DNA of 64,000 nt from Thalassia testudinum (GCA_037157565.1 JAZHRO010000056.1:31433501-31497500); one strand, 5' to 3'. Positions 11,001-24,156 are shown, counted from the stretch's first letter. Translations and numbers: made by a program. Notes: a model not told the origin generated them from the letters alone.

Positions 11001-13763
11001 GGTGAGAGTGAAAGGGTCAGCTGGAATGTTAGCTAGACGTGTGGTTGGGGTGGAAGGGTGAGAAAAAGTGGATTGTTCAGGAACCGTATTTACAGCAAAA
11101 TAGGAACCTAAATGGGAAATCTGCAAAGTTTCCTCCACAATGTTTTCTATTTCTAAATCTGAATCATCAAAGAAATCTGGTTCTTGGAATTGCTTAGAAG
11201 CTTGAAAAATGTCTAGGGTTACAGATTCACTGCCACACATGATCTTCATCTTTCCAGAATCACAATCAATATTGGCGCTGGCGGTGGCTAAGAATGGTCT
11301 TCCAAGAATAATTGGGGAAAACTTAAGTGCTTCAGGTACCTCTACGTCCAGGACTAAAAAGTCTACTGCAAATAAACAATTTTTTACCCGGACAAGAACA
11401 TCTTCAACAATTCCCCTTGGTTTAATCGTAGATCGGTCCGCTAATTGGAGAGTAACCTCAACAGGCTTCAATTCACCGATCTTAAATTCCTCAAAAACAA
11501 CTGTGGGGATAAGATTAATTGAGGCACCAAGATCCAACAAAGCGCGATCAAATGAGGTATCATTATTGATAACTTGGATTAGGGGGGCGTCGGGATCTTT
11601 TCTCTTAAGAGGCAGTCGGCTCTGCACAACTGAGCTGACTGTCTCTGGAAGAATTACCTTTCCTAAATTTCTAGGTTGCCTTTTCAAAGTACATAAATCT
11701 TTTAGGAATTTTGCATAGGTAGGGATATATTTAATGGCATCTAGGAGAGGAATATTAATTTCTACTTGCCAAAATAAATCCATTAGTTCCTTCTCAGTGG
11801 GCTCGGATTTTGTCTTTTTCTTTTTTGAAGAGTGGAGGGCTTGTGGAAATGGGGCAGGGTTGCCCTGTTTTGCATGAATTGGTTCCTAAACAATAGGAGG
11901 GGAAGAGTTAATCTGTGTGTTATTAGAGCGGGTTTCTTTAACAGGCAGGGTATTGTGAGTGGTTTTCCCATTCCTCAAGGTAACTGCATTTGCAGTCTGG
12001 TTGTTTCTAGGATGAGGATGGGGGGCCTGGCTATTATTAAAACCCGGTGGATGCTGAGGTGCTGGCTGAATGGGTTGACTGGGATATCCGCCTTGGAATT
12101 GAGTCATTTGATTATTTGGGTTGGGCATGCGTTGGGAAGGTAAATTCCCAATAGGTCGATGCTCAGGAGTAACCATAACTTGGTGTTGCAAGTTGGTAAT
12201 CATGCGGGTTACTTCTGTCATTTGAGTCTGCATTCCTTGCAGAGTTTTCATGACCTGATTATTAATATCATCCTGGGATGGTCCAGGTTGATACATAGGT
12301 TGCCCATAATTCCCAAAATAGTTTTGTTTGGGAAAAGGAATCGGATTTTGGCTTTTCCAGGAGTGATTTGGGTTAGTCCTCCAGTTTTGATTGGAAGTGT
12401 TGGAGGGGTTTCTAAATTTCTCCTGGAGAGCATAGATATTTTCCGAGGTGGGATCAAAAATATTTTGATCAAAATTCCCAGTCAAATCTTGCGGGAAATC
12501 AGCCGAAAATTGCTGGCCAGCAGATGTGGCATCAATATTGTGTACATTTTCTCTTCAGAGAATGTGTGGGGGGTTAGTGTGTGTAGAGTGGACGTGTGGA
12601 GCTTGTTTGTTTATGAGATTTTCTTCCATTTTCTTTTGGTGAATTTGCATCTGGTCCAGTCGTTGAGCTAACATATATAGATCATCTTGTGTGACTGGAA
12701 CAGAGGTGGATTTGGAGTCAATTTCATCGACTCCGTGTCTGGGGTTTTGTGATCTGCGAAAAGTGTCCATTGAAGTCATGTTAAATGAGTTTTCATTCAT
12801 TTCTTCAAAGAGCAGATTGGCACTTTCGGCATCTTTGTTAAGAAAATTGCCTCCACATGAGGCATCCACAAATAGTTTCAATTGATCTTCTAATCCATGA
12901 TAGAAGATTTGCACTAACTGCCATTGTGGAATTTCATGGTGGGGACAACTTCTTAGAAGTTCCTAAAATCTTTCCCAGGCTTCGTGGAGGGGTTCACCAA
13001 TTTTTTGTTGAAAGGTCGTTATGGATCTTCTTAATGCATTCATTCGACCAATCGGAAAATTTTTTTTAAGAAAAGCACTTTTTAATTGGGGCCAGGTGGT
13101 AATAGGGCGCCCAACCGTTCTAAACCAACGTGATGCTTTGTCTTTAAGAGAGAGAGGAAAGAGTCTCATTAACCACACGTCTTCCTGCACATTGCGGGAA
13201 TGAGTGCTTTGAGCGAGGACAGTTAATTCCTCGAGATGACAAAAAGGGTCCTCTCTTGGAAGACCATGAAAATGCTTGATAAGGTTTAGAATGGCCGGTT
13301 TAATCTCGAAATCCCCTTATGGTATGACCACCCCTGGTCTTTCCTCATAATTGGAAGGATCATAGAAATCCTTAAGAGGAACGACAGGTTGTTGGCGGGG
13401 TGGTGGATTTTGTCCTTGATTAGCTAGGTTCATGACAGTCCTAGCTAGATCTTCTTGATTTTGTTGTAGTCGAGCCAAATGGCCGACCATTAATGCAAAG
13501 GGATTTGTATTTTGGGTTACAATTGGAGGGGCACCTGGCCCTATTGGTTTTTCTGGTTTCTCCAAGTTAGGAAGATGAGGGAGGGTGAAGTCAGCTTGTG
13601 GGTCGGCTGACGGGTTAGAAGTGAAAGCAGAATTTGTTTGACGGCTTCCTGGGTTTTCCATTGTCTTAGAAGAGGAGGGGGAAGAAAACAATGATTTCCT
13701 GCTACGGGGGGCGAAATTAGATGGTCCCTCGAGGTGTGGTTTTTGGGACCGTCGCCCGTGCAT
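8058..13763 (-). pseudogene. gag-pol: Gag-Pol of element C, one frame with seven stops
   Basis: From the Met at 13763 (MHGRRSQKP, the usual Athila Gag start) to the TAG at 8058, one frame of about 1902 codons is kept with no frameshift. Seven in-frame stops lie at about 13317, 12963, 12555, 11886, 10359, 9888 and 9216. Most are where relatives have CAG, CAA, CGA or TGG. Domains: capsid (LKDKASRWFRT, near 13130), protease DLGAS (near 11530), RT with intact FMDDFSVFG (near 10215), RNase H (near 9790-9500), integrase zinc finger (9150-9030), GIDFMG (near 8955) and an acidic motif GEAEVS (near 8680). The C-terminal module reads WTDPF where A has WTGPF. No full-length protein can be made from it as it stands. 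Confidence 0.92.
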
Positions 13764-15339
13764 GCACTACTTGGAAGAATTGGAGGGGAGGAGAAGTGAA
13801 AGAGATGAGAGAAAGTGTGCAATTCAAATAAACAAAACTAGACCTAACTTAAATGTGACTCCCTAATAATAACCTAACACTTGGTCTATATAGGAAATAA
13901 GTAGTCAGTAGTGAATACCCGTTCTATCAACAAATCTGGCCAAGCTGCTTAAGGGGAGGTTTGGGCCCAAACGTTTCCCAGGGAAAACCCCAGGTGCTTG
14001 TACAAACCCGCGCCTGGTCGTTTGATACTGCCCCTCAGCCTGAACACCAGATATAGATGACAGAATTGGTACTAACCAAAGAAAACTCAAGACCTAAATA
14101 GCAAGCCTAAGTTGATAAAGCCTTAGGGGTCAGGTTGCTACAAATTTTAATTAGGTCTAGGATGCTATAGTGCACATGGAATGTGGAGGGCGTTTATTGG
14201 GATGTTGCCCTATTATTTTTATTTTTTGTGTGTGTGCAGGAATTGGAGAGTGGCTCCAATGAAAACCAAGTTGTCCGACAAATTTTTTTTTTTTTGTATT
14301 TTTATCTTTTAGGATTTGATTTAATTAAATGTGTTTTAGGGTTTTTCTCTTTAAGTTTTCAAACAAGTTTGAAAGTTCACAATCAAAGGAAAGACAAGTT
14401 GTATGGGTGATTGTATATTTCCTTTAAATTGCGTCTCTAAAGAGAAAGAAGAAACCCTAAGCCAATTGTCCCTAAGACAGAAATTTAACTACGAATGTGA
14501 TATTTTTAATCTTTCTAAATAGATAGTGGTCCAATCAATGCAACCAACACCACTACCTTGAGTGAAATCAAACAAGGATTCCAGAAAAGCTTTTTGTAAG
14601 ATTTTAGGAATTTGTTTGATAATTGTTTTGAATTTTTAATTGTACTGGTGGCAAAGTCCAGAAATGATACCCATGGGTATTATGGACTTTTCAGTATTAC
14701 CACCGACCTCAGAAAATTCTTGTGATTTTATGTGATGTGTAAAATTTCACAAGGATTCTAGCAAGATAAATTTCACAAAAATTTTATGAGTATAAAAATT
14801 TTAAAAATTCGCGGACAGCACCAAATCAGGAAGATTAGAGGGTGTGACCCCTCTGCAATCCACGAATTTTTAAAAATTAAATACAAATCCAATTGATATG
14901 AAATTTGGAAAAGATTTTCCAAACTTAATTGGGAATCACTGTTTGAAATTTTATGATTTTTGGTCGCCTGTGGTGTTAGGAATCAATTTTTCAATTCCGG
15001 ACAGAAATCTGGACCCGAAAAATAGAACACCAATACTTGCAATGGAGTGGTGTTAAAGAAGCATTCAAGCAAACAATGGATTTTATATGGGCACCACTCC
15101 ACTTAATTAAAGTGTTTACGGTCCTGAAAGCCAAGTTTAGTGTATTTTGGTAGTTTTTTAGCTTAAATGTGACGAGAAAGGGGAACCAACTTGAATTTCA
15201 CGGGAAGAAAAGGATCTTTGAGCTCTCGCTTCCAGATTCCTGCCTTCCTGCTGTAATTCCTGCACACACGAAAGAAAGAAAGAGAAGGGGATGAGATCCA
15301 CTTCAAGCAAGAGAAAATTAACTAATGCAAAGCCGTGCC
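13764..15339 (-). other. Leader of element C between primer site and gag
   Basis: This is about 1.6 kb of AT-rich untranslated sequence, typical in length for Athila leaders. Near 14000-14050 it carries a stretch (CTGGTCGTTTGATACTGCCC) whose relative is in the E leader near 37912-37935. I see no convincing gene. Confidence 0.7.
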
Positions 15340-15357
15340 TCCCCGGCAACGGCACCA
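15340..15357 (-). other. Primer binding site of element C (tRNA-Asp type)
   Basis: On the minus strand it reads TGGTGCCGTTGCCGGGGA, five bases after the LTR end at 15363. It is complementary to the 3' end of tRNA-Asp, the usual Athila primer, with one difference from the common TGGCGCCGTTGCCGGGGA. Confidence 0.9.
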
Positions 15358-16260
15358 AAAAGTGATGGCGAATTACGCGTGATTTGTAAAAGTAGGTTTT
15401 CAATGTCATTGTAACACGTGAATTCGCATACGCTTTTAAATTTATAAACCTAGATAGGGGAGTATCTAGGGTCGTCCAAGGAGGCAAAAATTGCAATTCA
15501 ATTCTCCTGCTAAAAACGCATCTCGACTTTCTTTTTGGTATTTTAAATATGTAATTTTTTTTTTGTTTTGAAAAGATGAGGGCAAAATGCGAATTGTAAC
15601 GTAAATTACTAACACCTACAATTGCTTAACTACAACTTAAAGGATAGATATATCTTCTTCCTAAGCTCACTCTAGGAAAGTGGAGGCCTAGAGTAATTAG
15701 GAAGGAGAGGTGAAACAAGTGCTAAAACCAAAAGTAACAATTGCAATAAAAAGCTAAAAGAAGGCAATTTAATTGACTAGAATGAGTGTTCTTTTCAATG
15801 ACAAGTAGAGGAATGCTTCTACTAGAACTAAACAAATCTAAAAGCAAGAAAAGAAACACAAATCCTCTTGCAAAAATGGTGAAGAAGGGAGTCTTCTTGC
15901 TCCAAGCCTAGCTACTCCATGGCTTGAAAGAGGGCCTCCTTCTTCTCCTTCCTTGAGAGCTCCTCCAAGGTGGAAGCTTCCACCTTCAATGCTCTATCCA
16001 AGGGGTGGGCGTACACCACCCTCAAAATCTCCTCCAAGATGGCGTGGACCACCTTCAAGATCTCCTCCAAAGATCTTCCTTTCCTGGCTTCTCCTTTGGC
16101 TGGCGTGACCCAAGAGAGAAGGGAAGAGGGGAAGGCACCAAGGGGACAGAATATCCCCTTAATCTTCTTCTTCTTCTTCTCTCTTGGATGTGGACTTCTA
16201 GGTGGAATATGAGAGTGAATTTGCTAGCCAAGGATGTCTTGAATGGTGGTGGGTAGTGGT

Positions 16261-16269
16261 CCTTTTATA
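16261..16269 (-). promoter_or_regulatory. TATA box of the C LTR
   Basis: TATAAAAGG on the minus strand lies just downstream of the AGCT array and upstream of the primer site. It is a good Pol II core promoter match. Confidence 0.65.
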
Positions 16270-16619
16270 GGGTAGGATGGGGGGTTAAGGTGCCCCTTGA
16301 AATGGAGGGCTAGGATGGAAGGATGGAGGTGGTTAGTGATCCTATGGACAACGGTGTGTGGCGCCAACCCAAGGGGTGTTAAAGGTGGTGGTTAGGGTGG
16401 TGTTGGTGGCTTTTGGTGGTGGAGAGACACCACCATTTTGGTGCCAACCTAGGGTCTTCTAGAAGGGGGATTAGGTGGATGGTGGAGATGGATTCAAGGG
16501 GAATTGTGTGGTGGAGATGAAGGGGAATTTTGGAGGGAAAAGTGGCGCCATCAAGGGGGTGGTTAGGGTGGTTTTGGCTCCACTTTTAGGTGTCTTTTGG
16601 AGGTGGTGGGTAGGCTAGG

Positions 16620-17400
16620 TTGGTGCCAAGTAGATTAGCTTATGTGGAGCTTAGGTGGAGCTAGTTGGGTGGAGTTGTTAGGTGGGTTTTTGGGGTGGTA
16701 CAAGCCAAGGAAGTTGGAGCTTAGCTTACGCTAAGCTAAGCTAGCTTAGCTAATGGAGGAGTAGAGGAGAAGGTGTTGGAGCTAGGGTTTGGAGGGAGGA
16801 GCTGAGGAGGAGAAGTCAGGAGCTGAAACTAGCGCTGGCTGCTGCTGAAGAGGCTGGCATGGAGCTACTCTAGCTGGCTTAGCTTGCTAGTTCTTTGCTA
16901 GCTACTAAGCCAAGCTAAAGTGAGCTAGCTTCTACCATAATGATCTAAGGTGAGCTAGGTCTGGTGCTCCCGGGGAGGGTCAAGCTGGTTGAGGCAGCTC
17001 AGCAGCTTAGCTCAACTCAGTTGAGCTAAGCTGAGTCCCCGGGAGCTGGACTTGAGCTTCCAGAGCTGGGATGAGTTCTTCTTTAGCTGGCTGGAGTTGA
17101 GTGGAGTTGGATGTAGCTGGATCTGAGCTGGGGTGAACTCCTATCAACTCAGTTGAGCTAGCTAGAGCTCCCTGTGGATTAGTGGGAGCTGAGATGAGCT
17201 AGACTCATCTAAGTTGAGCTGGATATAAGCTGACTTGAGCTTGGGTGAGCTAAGATGAACTCTCTTGAGCTGCCACTCAACTGAGATTAGCTGAATGGAG
17301 CTGGGATGAGCTAACCCTAGTTCAAGTGAGCTAGGTTCCAGCTGCGGTGAGCTGGATCAAGCTGAGGTGAGCTGGATTAAGCTGAGTTCCAGCAAGTCTG
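16620..17400 (-). repeat. AGCT palindrome array in U3 of the C LTR
   Basis: I count about 50 copies of the palindrome AGCT in 780 bp (about three expected by chance), mostly inside TGAGCTGG, TTAGCTTAGC or TTGAGCTAAGCTGAG words. The spacing is irregular, so this is not a simple tandem repeat. It ends about 350 bp upstream of the TATA box. Confidence 0.85.
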
Positions 17401-17627
17401 GGCTTCTCCTTCACCATTTGCCTTCTTGAGTGCTAGGGTTTTAGGGATCTATATATCTGTACATCCCTAACACTCACAAAAACATATTAAAAAGAATATA
17501 AAAAATGCAATGCATGCCTAACCTAATTTATGCCTAAATGCAGCCCAAAAAACCCATTTGTGGAGTAAAATCCTAAGAGCTAGGTTTGTTTTAATGCATA
17601 AGAATGATGATAAACTGGCGTTTATCA

Positions 17628-20600
17628 TCTTCTCAAGGAGCAACCCATGGTCCCAATGCCTCTACAAATGCGATAACCTTGAGAAGCGGCACCAAAACCT
17701 AGGATCCTAAATGGCCGACTCTTCCCGAGACTTCACCCTCTGAAACACCCAACTCAGAAGAGGCATTGGAAAAACCTAAGGACCCAGAAATAAATCCTAT
17801 CCATGTTCATACACCATACCCCGAGGCCTTGGAGACAATCAAGAAGAAGAAAAGTGTTGTGGAAACTAAGGAGCTTTTGGAGATCTTTAAGCAAGTTCAA
17901 ATTAATATTCCACTCCTTGAAGCTGTCAAGTCCATCCCAGCTTATGCCAAGTTTCTAAAGGATGCCTGTACACCCAAACATAAGCCAAGACCTCAAGCAC
18001 CTAGAATGGTTGCGCTCTCAAAGCAAGCAAGTTCCATAATATCAAGCAACCTTCCGCTCAAGAGAACTAACCCAGGAGCACCCCTGATATCCTGCAATGT
18101 CGGAGACATGACATTTAATAGAGCGCTCTTAGACTTAGGTGCTTCCATCAATCTGATTCCGACAACCCTATATCACCAATTTGAATTCGGAGAGTTAACA
18201 CCCACACCTGTTACCGTCCAATTGGTTGATAGATCTGTGAAAACCCCAAAGGGGGTTGTCGAGGACATAATTGTGCAGGTCAAGGACTTCTATTTTCCAG
18301 TCGACTTTTTGGTGTTGGACATGGAAGTCCTTGAACATCTACAGAACACACCCATCATCCTAGGTAGACCCTTCTTAGCTACGGCTAAGGCAAACATTGA
18401 TTGTGACATGGGATGCATGGAAATCGCCTTCGAAGACAAGAAAATGCAGTTGGATATCTTCCGTGCGACCAAGTCTTTTGATTGCAACTGTATCGAGGAA
18501 CATGATCCCGTGGAACCTTTGGTCGAAGAATGCCTCAACCTTAGTTCTGTCCCGGACTACTAATCCTGTAACAACTATTCTAACCCACCACCATCTATGC
18601 CCATGGACCTCTGTAAGGCTGATTACCATCAACCAACACCATTCGAGGAAATTGATGTTGATCAACTCCCACCTTTCCCCTTTCCATCAAACCTTGTTCC
18701 ACCCACACCTGAACTAAAGCCGCTACCCAAGAATCTCAAGTATGTCTTCCTGGGACCTAACCAGACCTTCCCCGTAATTATCAATGCCAACCTAACTAGG
18801 GATCAGGAACATAGACTGACAGCAACCCTATTAGAACACAGGGATGCCATTGGCTGGACTATTTCATATTTGAGAGGAATTAGCCCCACCTATTGTACCC
18901 ACAAGATCTACCTAGAAGATGGGGTGCGACCCTCCCATCAGATGCAAAGACGGTTAAACCCAAATATGCGGGAGGTCGTTAAGAAAGAAATTATCAAGTG
19001 GCTTGACGCCGACATCATCTATCCCATCTCTGATAGCCCCTGGGTGAGCCCCACTCAAGTGGTTCCGAAGAAAGCTGAGCTCACCGTTGTCACCAATGAA
19101 CGTGGCGAATCCATCCCCACCCGCACCACCACCGCATGACGGGTGTGTATTGATTATAGGATACTCAATGAAGCAACCAAGAAAGATCATTTCCCCCTGC
19201 CATTCATCGACCAGATTCTTGAGAGATTAGCAGGGCAAAAGTATTTCTGCTTCCTTGATGGATATTCAGGATATAACCAAGTCTAAATTGCTCCTGAAGA
19301 TCAAGAGAAGACCACATTCACTTGCCTATACTGCACATTTGCATTCCATCGTATACCGTTCGGGTTATGCAACGCACCCGCTACCTTTCAGCATTGCATG
19401 CTAGCCATTTTTTCAGAAATGGTGGGTGAATACCTGGAGGTCTTTATGGATGATTTCTCTGTATTTGGGAATTCATTCGATTATTGTTTGAGCAACTTGG
19501 AGAAAATCCTAAAATGATGTATCGAGGTTAATTTGGTGTTAAGTTGGGAAAAGAGTCATTTCATGGTTCAAGAAGGAATCGTCCTCGATCACATAGTATC
19601 ACATAGGGGAATCGAGGTGGATCGAGATAAAGTTGAATTAATTTCCAAACTTCCCCCACCTAGCTCGATCCGACAGATTCGCTCATTTCTTGGACATGTT
19701 GGCTTTTATAAAAGGTTCATCAAAGACTTTTCTAAGCTCTCAAAACCCTTGACCAACCTTCTGGACAATGATGCCCTATTCCACATGACCTCTAAGTGCA
19801 TCCAGGCTTACCACACCCTTAGGGACTTAGTTTCCACAGCACCTGTACTTCAGCGCCCGAATTGGTCCCAGGACTTTGAGATCATGTGTGATGCATCAGA
19901 TTTTTCCATAGGTGCTATCTTGGGACAAAGACAAGACAAGAAACCCATGGTGATCTACTACGTGAGCAAGACGTTGGATGAGGCCCAACGAAATTATACG
20001 GTCACAGAGAAAGAATTGCTCACTGTAGTTTTCGGACTTGAGAAGTTCCGATCTTACCTGCTGGGATCCCACGTGACCATCTGTACTGACCATTCAGCCA
20101 TCCGGCACTTGTTGGCTAGAAAGGACACGAAGCCCAGGCTTATCAAATGGATCCTACTCTTGCAGGAATTTGGCCTAGAAATCTGCAACAAAGCTAGATC
20201 AAAGAATGTGGTGGTTGACCACTTATCCAGACTTCACCCAGACCACATTGGACCCTCCCTGCCTTTATCCGACACCTTTCCCGATGAGCACATTCTGACT
20301 GTGAAAGACAAGAAACTACCTTGGTATGCTGACTATGTCAACTACCTAGTTGTAGGTCAGACCTCGCACAGTTGGTCTAGACAGCAACGGGACAAGTTCT
20401 TGGCCGAGGCTGAGCATTATTTCTGGAATGATCCCATGTTGTTTCGCCTCTGTGCCGACCAGATCGTCAGGTGGTGTATCCCTGAGGACAAAGTTCATAG
20501 TGTGCTATCTTTTTGCCATGACCAAGCTTGTGGTGGCCACTTCTCAGGAAAGAAAATGGTTGCGAAGGTCCTACAGTCCGGATTTTACTAGCCTACCTTA

Positions 20601-21592
20601 TTTAAGGATGCACACAACTTTGCCAAGACTTGCTCTCACTGCCAAATGCTGGGGACCATGACCAGAAAAGATATGATGCCCCTCCAGCCCATTTTGATTG
20701 TCGAGATCTTCGACGTTTGGGGTATTGATTTTATGGGTCCCTTCCCACCATCCAATGGCTTTGAGTACATCCTAGTCTCAGTAGACTATGTCTCTAAATG
20801 GATTGAAGCCGTCGCCACCCGCCGATGCAATCATAAGACTGTCATGGACTTTGTTAAGTAGAACATCTTTTCCTAGTTTGGAATACCAAAGGACATGATC
20901 AGTGATGGTGGAAGTCATCTTATTCACACCCAATTCCATGCTGTACTCAGAAAATTTGGGGTTAACCACCGCATTGCTACCCCGTATCATCCGAAAACAA
21001 ATTGGCAGACCGAGGTCTCAAACAGGCAAATCAAGAATTTTCTACAGAAGACTGTGAGACATGAAAGGAAGGATTGGTTCGCACGATTGGATGATGCCCT
21101 GTGGGCATATCGGACAGCTTTCAAGACCCCGATTAGCATGCCACCTTATCGCCTGGCCTTTGGCAAAGCTTGCCACCTTCTTGTCGAGTTGAAACACCAA
21201 GCTTACTGGGCTGTCAAGCAGTGTAACATGGATCCCCACTTAGCCGGTGCGCAGAGGATGCTCCAACTCTCCGAGCTTGAGGAAATTAGTCAGACGCTTT
21301 TGAGAATAGTCGGCTATACAAGGAGAAAATGAAACCTATCCACGACCGAATCATCCATAGAAAAACCTTCGAGCTGAATCAGCAAGTTTGGCTTTTCGAT
21401 GCCCGCCTAAAATTCTTTCCAGGGAAGCTCAGGTCCAAGTGGACAGGACCATTTGGGGTGGTAAAGCCCCAGTCCAATGGGGTAGTTGAAATCGCTGATC
21501 CAAACATGGGGCACACTTTCACAGTCAATGGGCAAAGATTGAAACACTTCCTCACCCAGGTTCCCCCGAAGGAGGTTGTCACCCCTCATTGA
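17628..21592 (+). pseudogene. gag-pol: Gag-Pol of element B right of the C insertion, many stops
   Basis: It is collinear with A from the Gag tail to the integrase end. A single frame is kept to about 21290, with in-frame stops at 17700, 18561, 19137, 19284, 19515, 20589, 20859 and 20874; a 1-nt deletion near 21295 then shifts the frame to the TGA at 21590-21592. Protease DLGAS is at about 18130, RT FMDD at about 19447, RNase H at 19870-20100 and integrase from 20510. By comparison with A, six of the eight stops need only C-to-T or G-to-A changes. It is dead. Confidence 0.92.
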
Positions 21593-22943
21593 GGGATGAC
21601 ACAAAGCACTGCCTAGCTGGAGGCATTAAACTCAGCGCTTCCTGGGAGGCAACCCAGAAGATTCAGACTGATCAGGTATTCTACTTCACTTAGGTAATAT
21701 CTTTTTCAACCCCTATTGCATCCATGTATTTGTTAATGAGGACATTGTCCAACTTAAGCATGGGGGGTGGTAAATTGCATGATTCTAAGCTCATTTATTC
21801 AGTTTGAATAAAATAAAATAAAAAAATAGAAAATTTAATTTAGGAGAAAAACTTAGGCATTAAAAATATGTCAATAGTGGGAAATAATACGGAAAGAACT
21901 TGAACACTTAGACTTTTCAGTCGTTCAGGCTTAATCAACCCTAGTGTCCGTTAAATATGGATTTAGCTTCAAATCCTTGCAAGCTTAATCTACTCTAATC
22001 CACTAACTAAATAAGGTGATAAGTATACGACTTATCAAATCACCCTCTAACTCAGAAGGACTTTTAGTTTAAGCATCTGCACACATTTTTGCACAAACTC
22101 ACTCCTCAGAGATTCTGATAGAAATTGGGTAGCTAATAAACTTTCTAGGGTGGTATGGCTGGCAAGTTGTCGTGGGTAACAGCCCATTGGTAGGTTGTCT
22201 AGAGCCCAGCTACGGGACCACCTCCTTTTTATTGCATCTAGGTAAATTTGAGATCAGGGAAGCCACCTACCAAATAAATGAAAAAAAAAGAGAAGAAGAA
22301 GAAGAAAAAGAGAACAAAATAAACCACACTTCACCGCATGAGTATGGCTGGCAAGTGATCGTGGGTAACAGCCCATTTGTCGGTTGTCCAGAGCCCAGCT
22401 CAAAAAATGCATAAAAAGGAACCAAAACACTTAAGGAAGAAGTAGGGAAGTAGGGCAAGCCAGGGAGATATACACTAGAAAGATCCTTGTGTTGACCCCA
22501 AGTAAAACAAACGTAGGGAGAAAGCTACCGATTGAATAAATACACCTTCAGGCAAAACACTTCCTTTTCCGGTCACATAGGGGCGTAGAAACCCGAAGTC
22601 TATCTAAATTACCATTGAGTCTATCACGATCTTCACACCAAGACGCTTAGCACTTAGAGTTTTTTCCGAGTTATGGGTGGGTTGGGTAGCCGTAAAAAGT
22701 TACCAATACACTCTTAACTCCAAAAATCTAAAAATAAGAAAAAATATATATACATGCATTAAAGCAAGGATTCAGGAGATTCATATTTTAGCAGACACCC
22801 GGGCGTTGCTTAGTCCTTGTAGATTAGGATCTCAGTATATTTCCTCCTATTGACAAGTGACAAAGTGTCCAAGTAATTACTTCTTAAATTCTGACTGGAA
22901 CTAAAGGCTAGAATAAACCTTGCTAGGGACTAGCAAGGTGTAA
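21593..22943 (+). other. Non-coding 3' region of element B
   Basis: It mirrors the 3' region of A: post-pol motif (CTAGCTGGAGGC and GGGAGGCAACCC, about 21614-21658), first purine tract GCATGGGGGGTGG (21759-21770), the pair of direct repeats (22154-22210 and 22352-22398) and the hairpin at 22918-22938. No coding sequence is visible. Confidence 0.75.
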
Positions 22944-22953
22944 GCATGGGGTA
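22918..22953 (+). other. Hairpin and polypurine tract before the B LTR
   Basis: The 21-base inverted repeat (22918-22938) is identical to that of A: CTTGCTAG, loop GGA, complement. The tract GCATGGGGTA (22944-22953) follows and the LTR starts TGATAACAC at 22954. Confidence 0.85.
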
Positions 22954-24156
22954 TGATAACACAACATTGTACAATGCTAACTCCGCCAAAAGGGGATGGT
23001 CTTAAAGGTAAAATGCACAATGGATACATCATAAATGGGAATAGGAGCATCGCATGCGTTGCACATCAAGATTGCTTATAATACATTATTAATGGTCATG
23101 TGTACAAGAACATGTCAAAACAGGCCTCAGATGAGCAATCGGACCACACGAATGGATTCAGAGTGACAAACGAAGTCCAACAAACTCGAAATCAGCCAAA
23201 TCCGACATTCGAAGTTCCTGCATTGGACCCAAGAAGTTCTGACCGATCTGATGATCAATGGCCCACAGCGTGCCACATGGAGCTCGCTCATCGCTCCCTT
23301 ACCACCACCCATTTTTACCTTCACCCGGAGGATAACTCTCAGCCGTCGATCTTCGATCGAACGGCCGAGAGCCGCCCGCGCACCTGCCCTCTCCGGGACG
23401 AACTGCTGCAACAGCGTAGTGGTCGACCGCTCCATGCCCGTGCATCCAGCGTGGGATCGAACTGCGCTACGCAGCAATTGGAAAGCGAAGGTGCACTGCG
23501 GGAAAATTGAGCTACCCGATTAGCAGCGAACGGTGAATATCGAATTGCGTGGCACAACGAATGCGCACGGACGCTCATGCGTGCGATGACGCAGTAGAAG
23601 TGCGTTCCTCAGCAGCAATCCATGAGCGCACCCTTCACAAGATCTCAGCCGTCTGATCTTCGATTGGATGGCTCACAATGCACGCACGCGAATTGCCATA
23701 GAGGAAGCACAAGTCACGCTGACGACCGACTGGCAAAGGGGGCTACACCGATGGATTTGGTATGGGTTTAGTGGCATCTCAGACATCGCTAAAGCCCATA
23801 CTTAAATTAAAAAACCCTTTTGCCTATATAAACTACATCCAACCACTCATGAAAGGGCATTGAATTCACTTGCAAGTGCTCTACCCCACTACTAGCCACC
23901 ATTAGCTCTCTTTGTAATCACTGGAGCCGACGAGCCACCGATGGAGCCCCTCTCCACCGCCGTGGCTGCCTCGCCATCTTCTCTCTCTCTTTCCCTCTTT
24001 ATCTTATGCTTTACTTTACTTGTGTTTAAGCATTTATCTAGTGTTGTAATTATAAAACCAAAGTTGCATGTCAAATGAAGTTGTTTCCTATCTAGTTACT
24101 TACCCTCTTTTATTTGTAAGTTGCATGTTGTGAATGAGAGATTCTAACCCTATTCC

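Larger units (their letters stand above)
6947..17627 (-). mobile_element. Element C: Athila-type element inserted in the gag of B
   Basis: It is flanked by the 5-bp duplication TCTTC (6942-6946 and 17628-17632) and bounded by TG at 6947 and CA at 17627. On the minus strand the order is: 5' LTR (17627-15363), tRNA-Asp primer site, leader, gag-pol (13763-8058), purine tract (7890-7876) and a short end piece (to 6947). The end piece does not match the 5' LTR, so the 3' LTR and 3' region appear replaced or deleted, although the insertion border is exact. Confidence 0.88.
15363..17627 (-). repeat. 5' LTR of element C (2265 bp)
   Basis: On the minus strand it begins TGATAAACGCCAGTTTATC (itself a small hairpin) at 17627 and ends GCCATCA at 15363 next to the primer site. 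It contains an AGCT-rich palindrome array (about 16620-17400), a TATAAAAGG box (16261-16269) and GA-rich transcribed sequence. No matching 3' LTR is present in the window. Confidence 0.85.
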
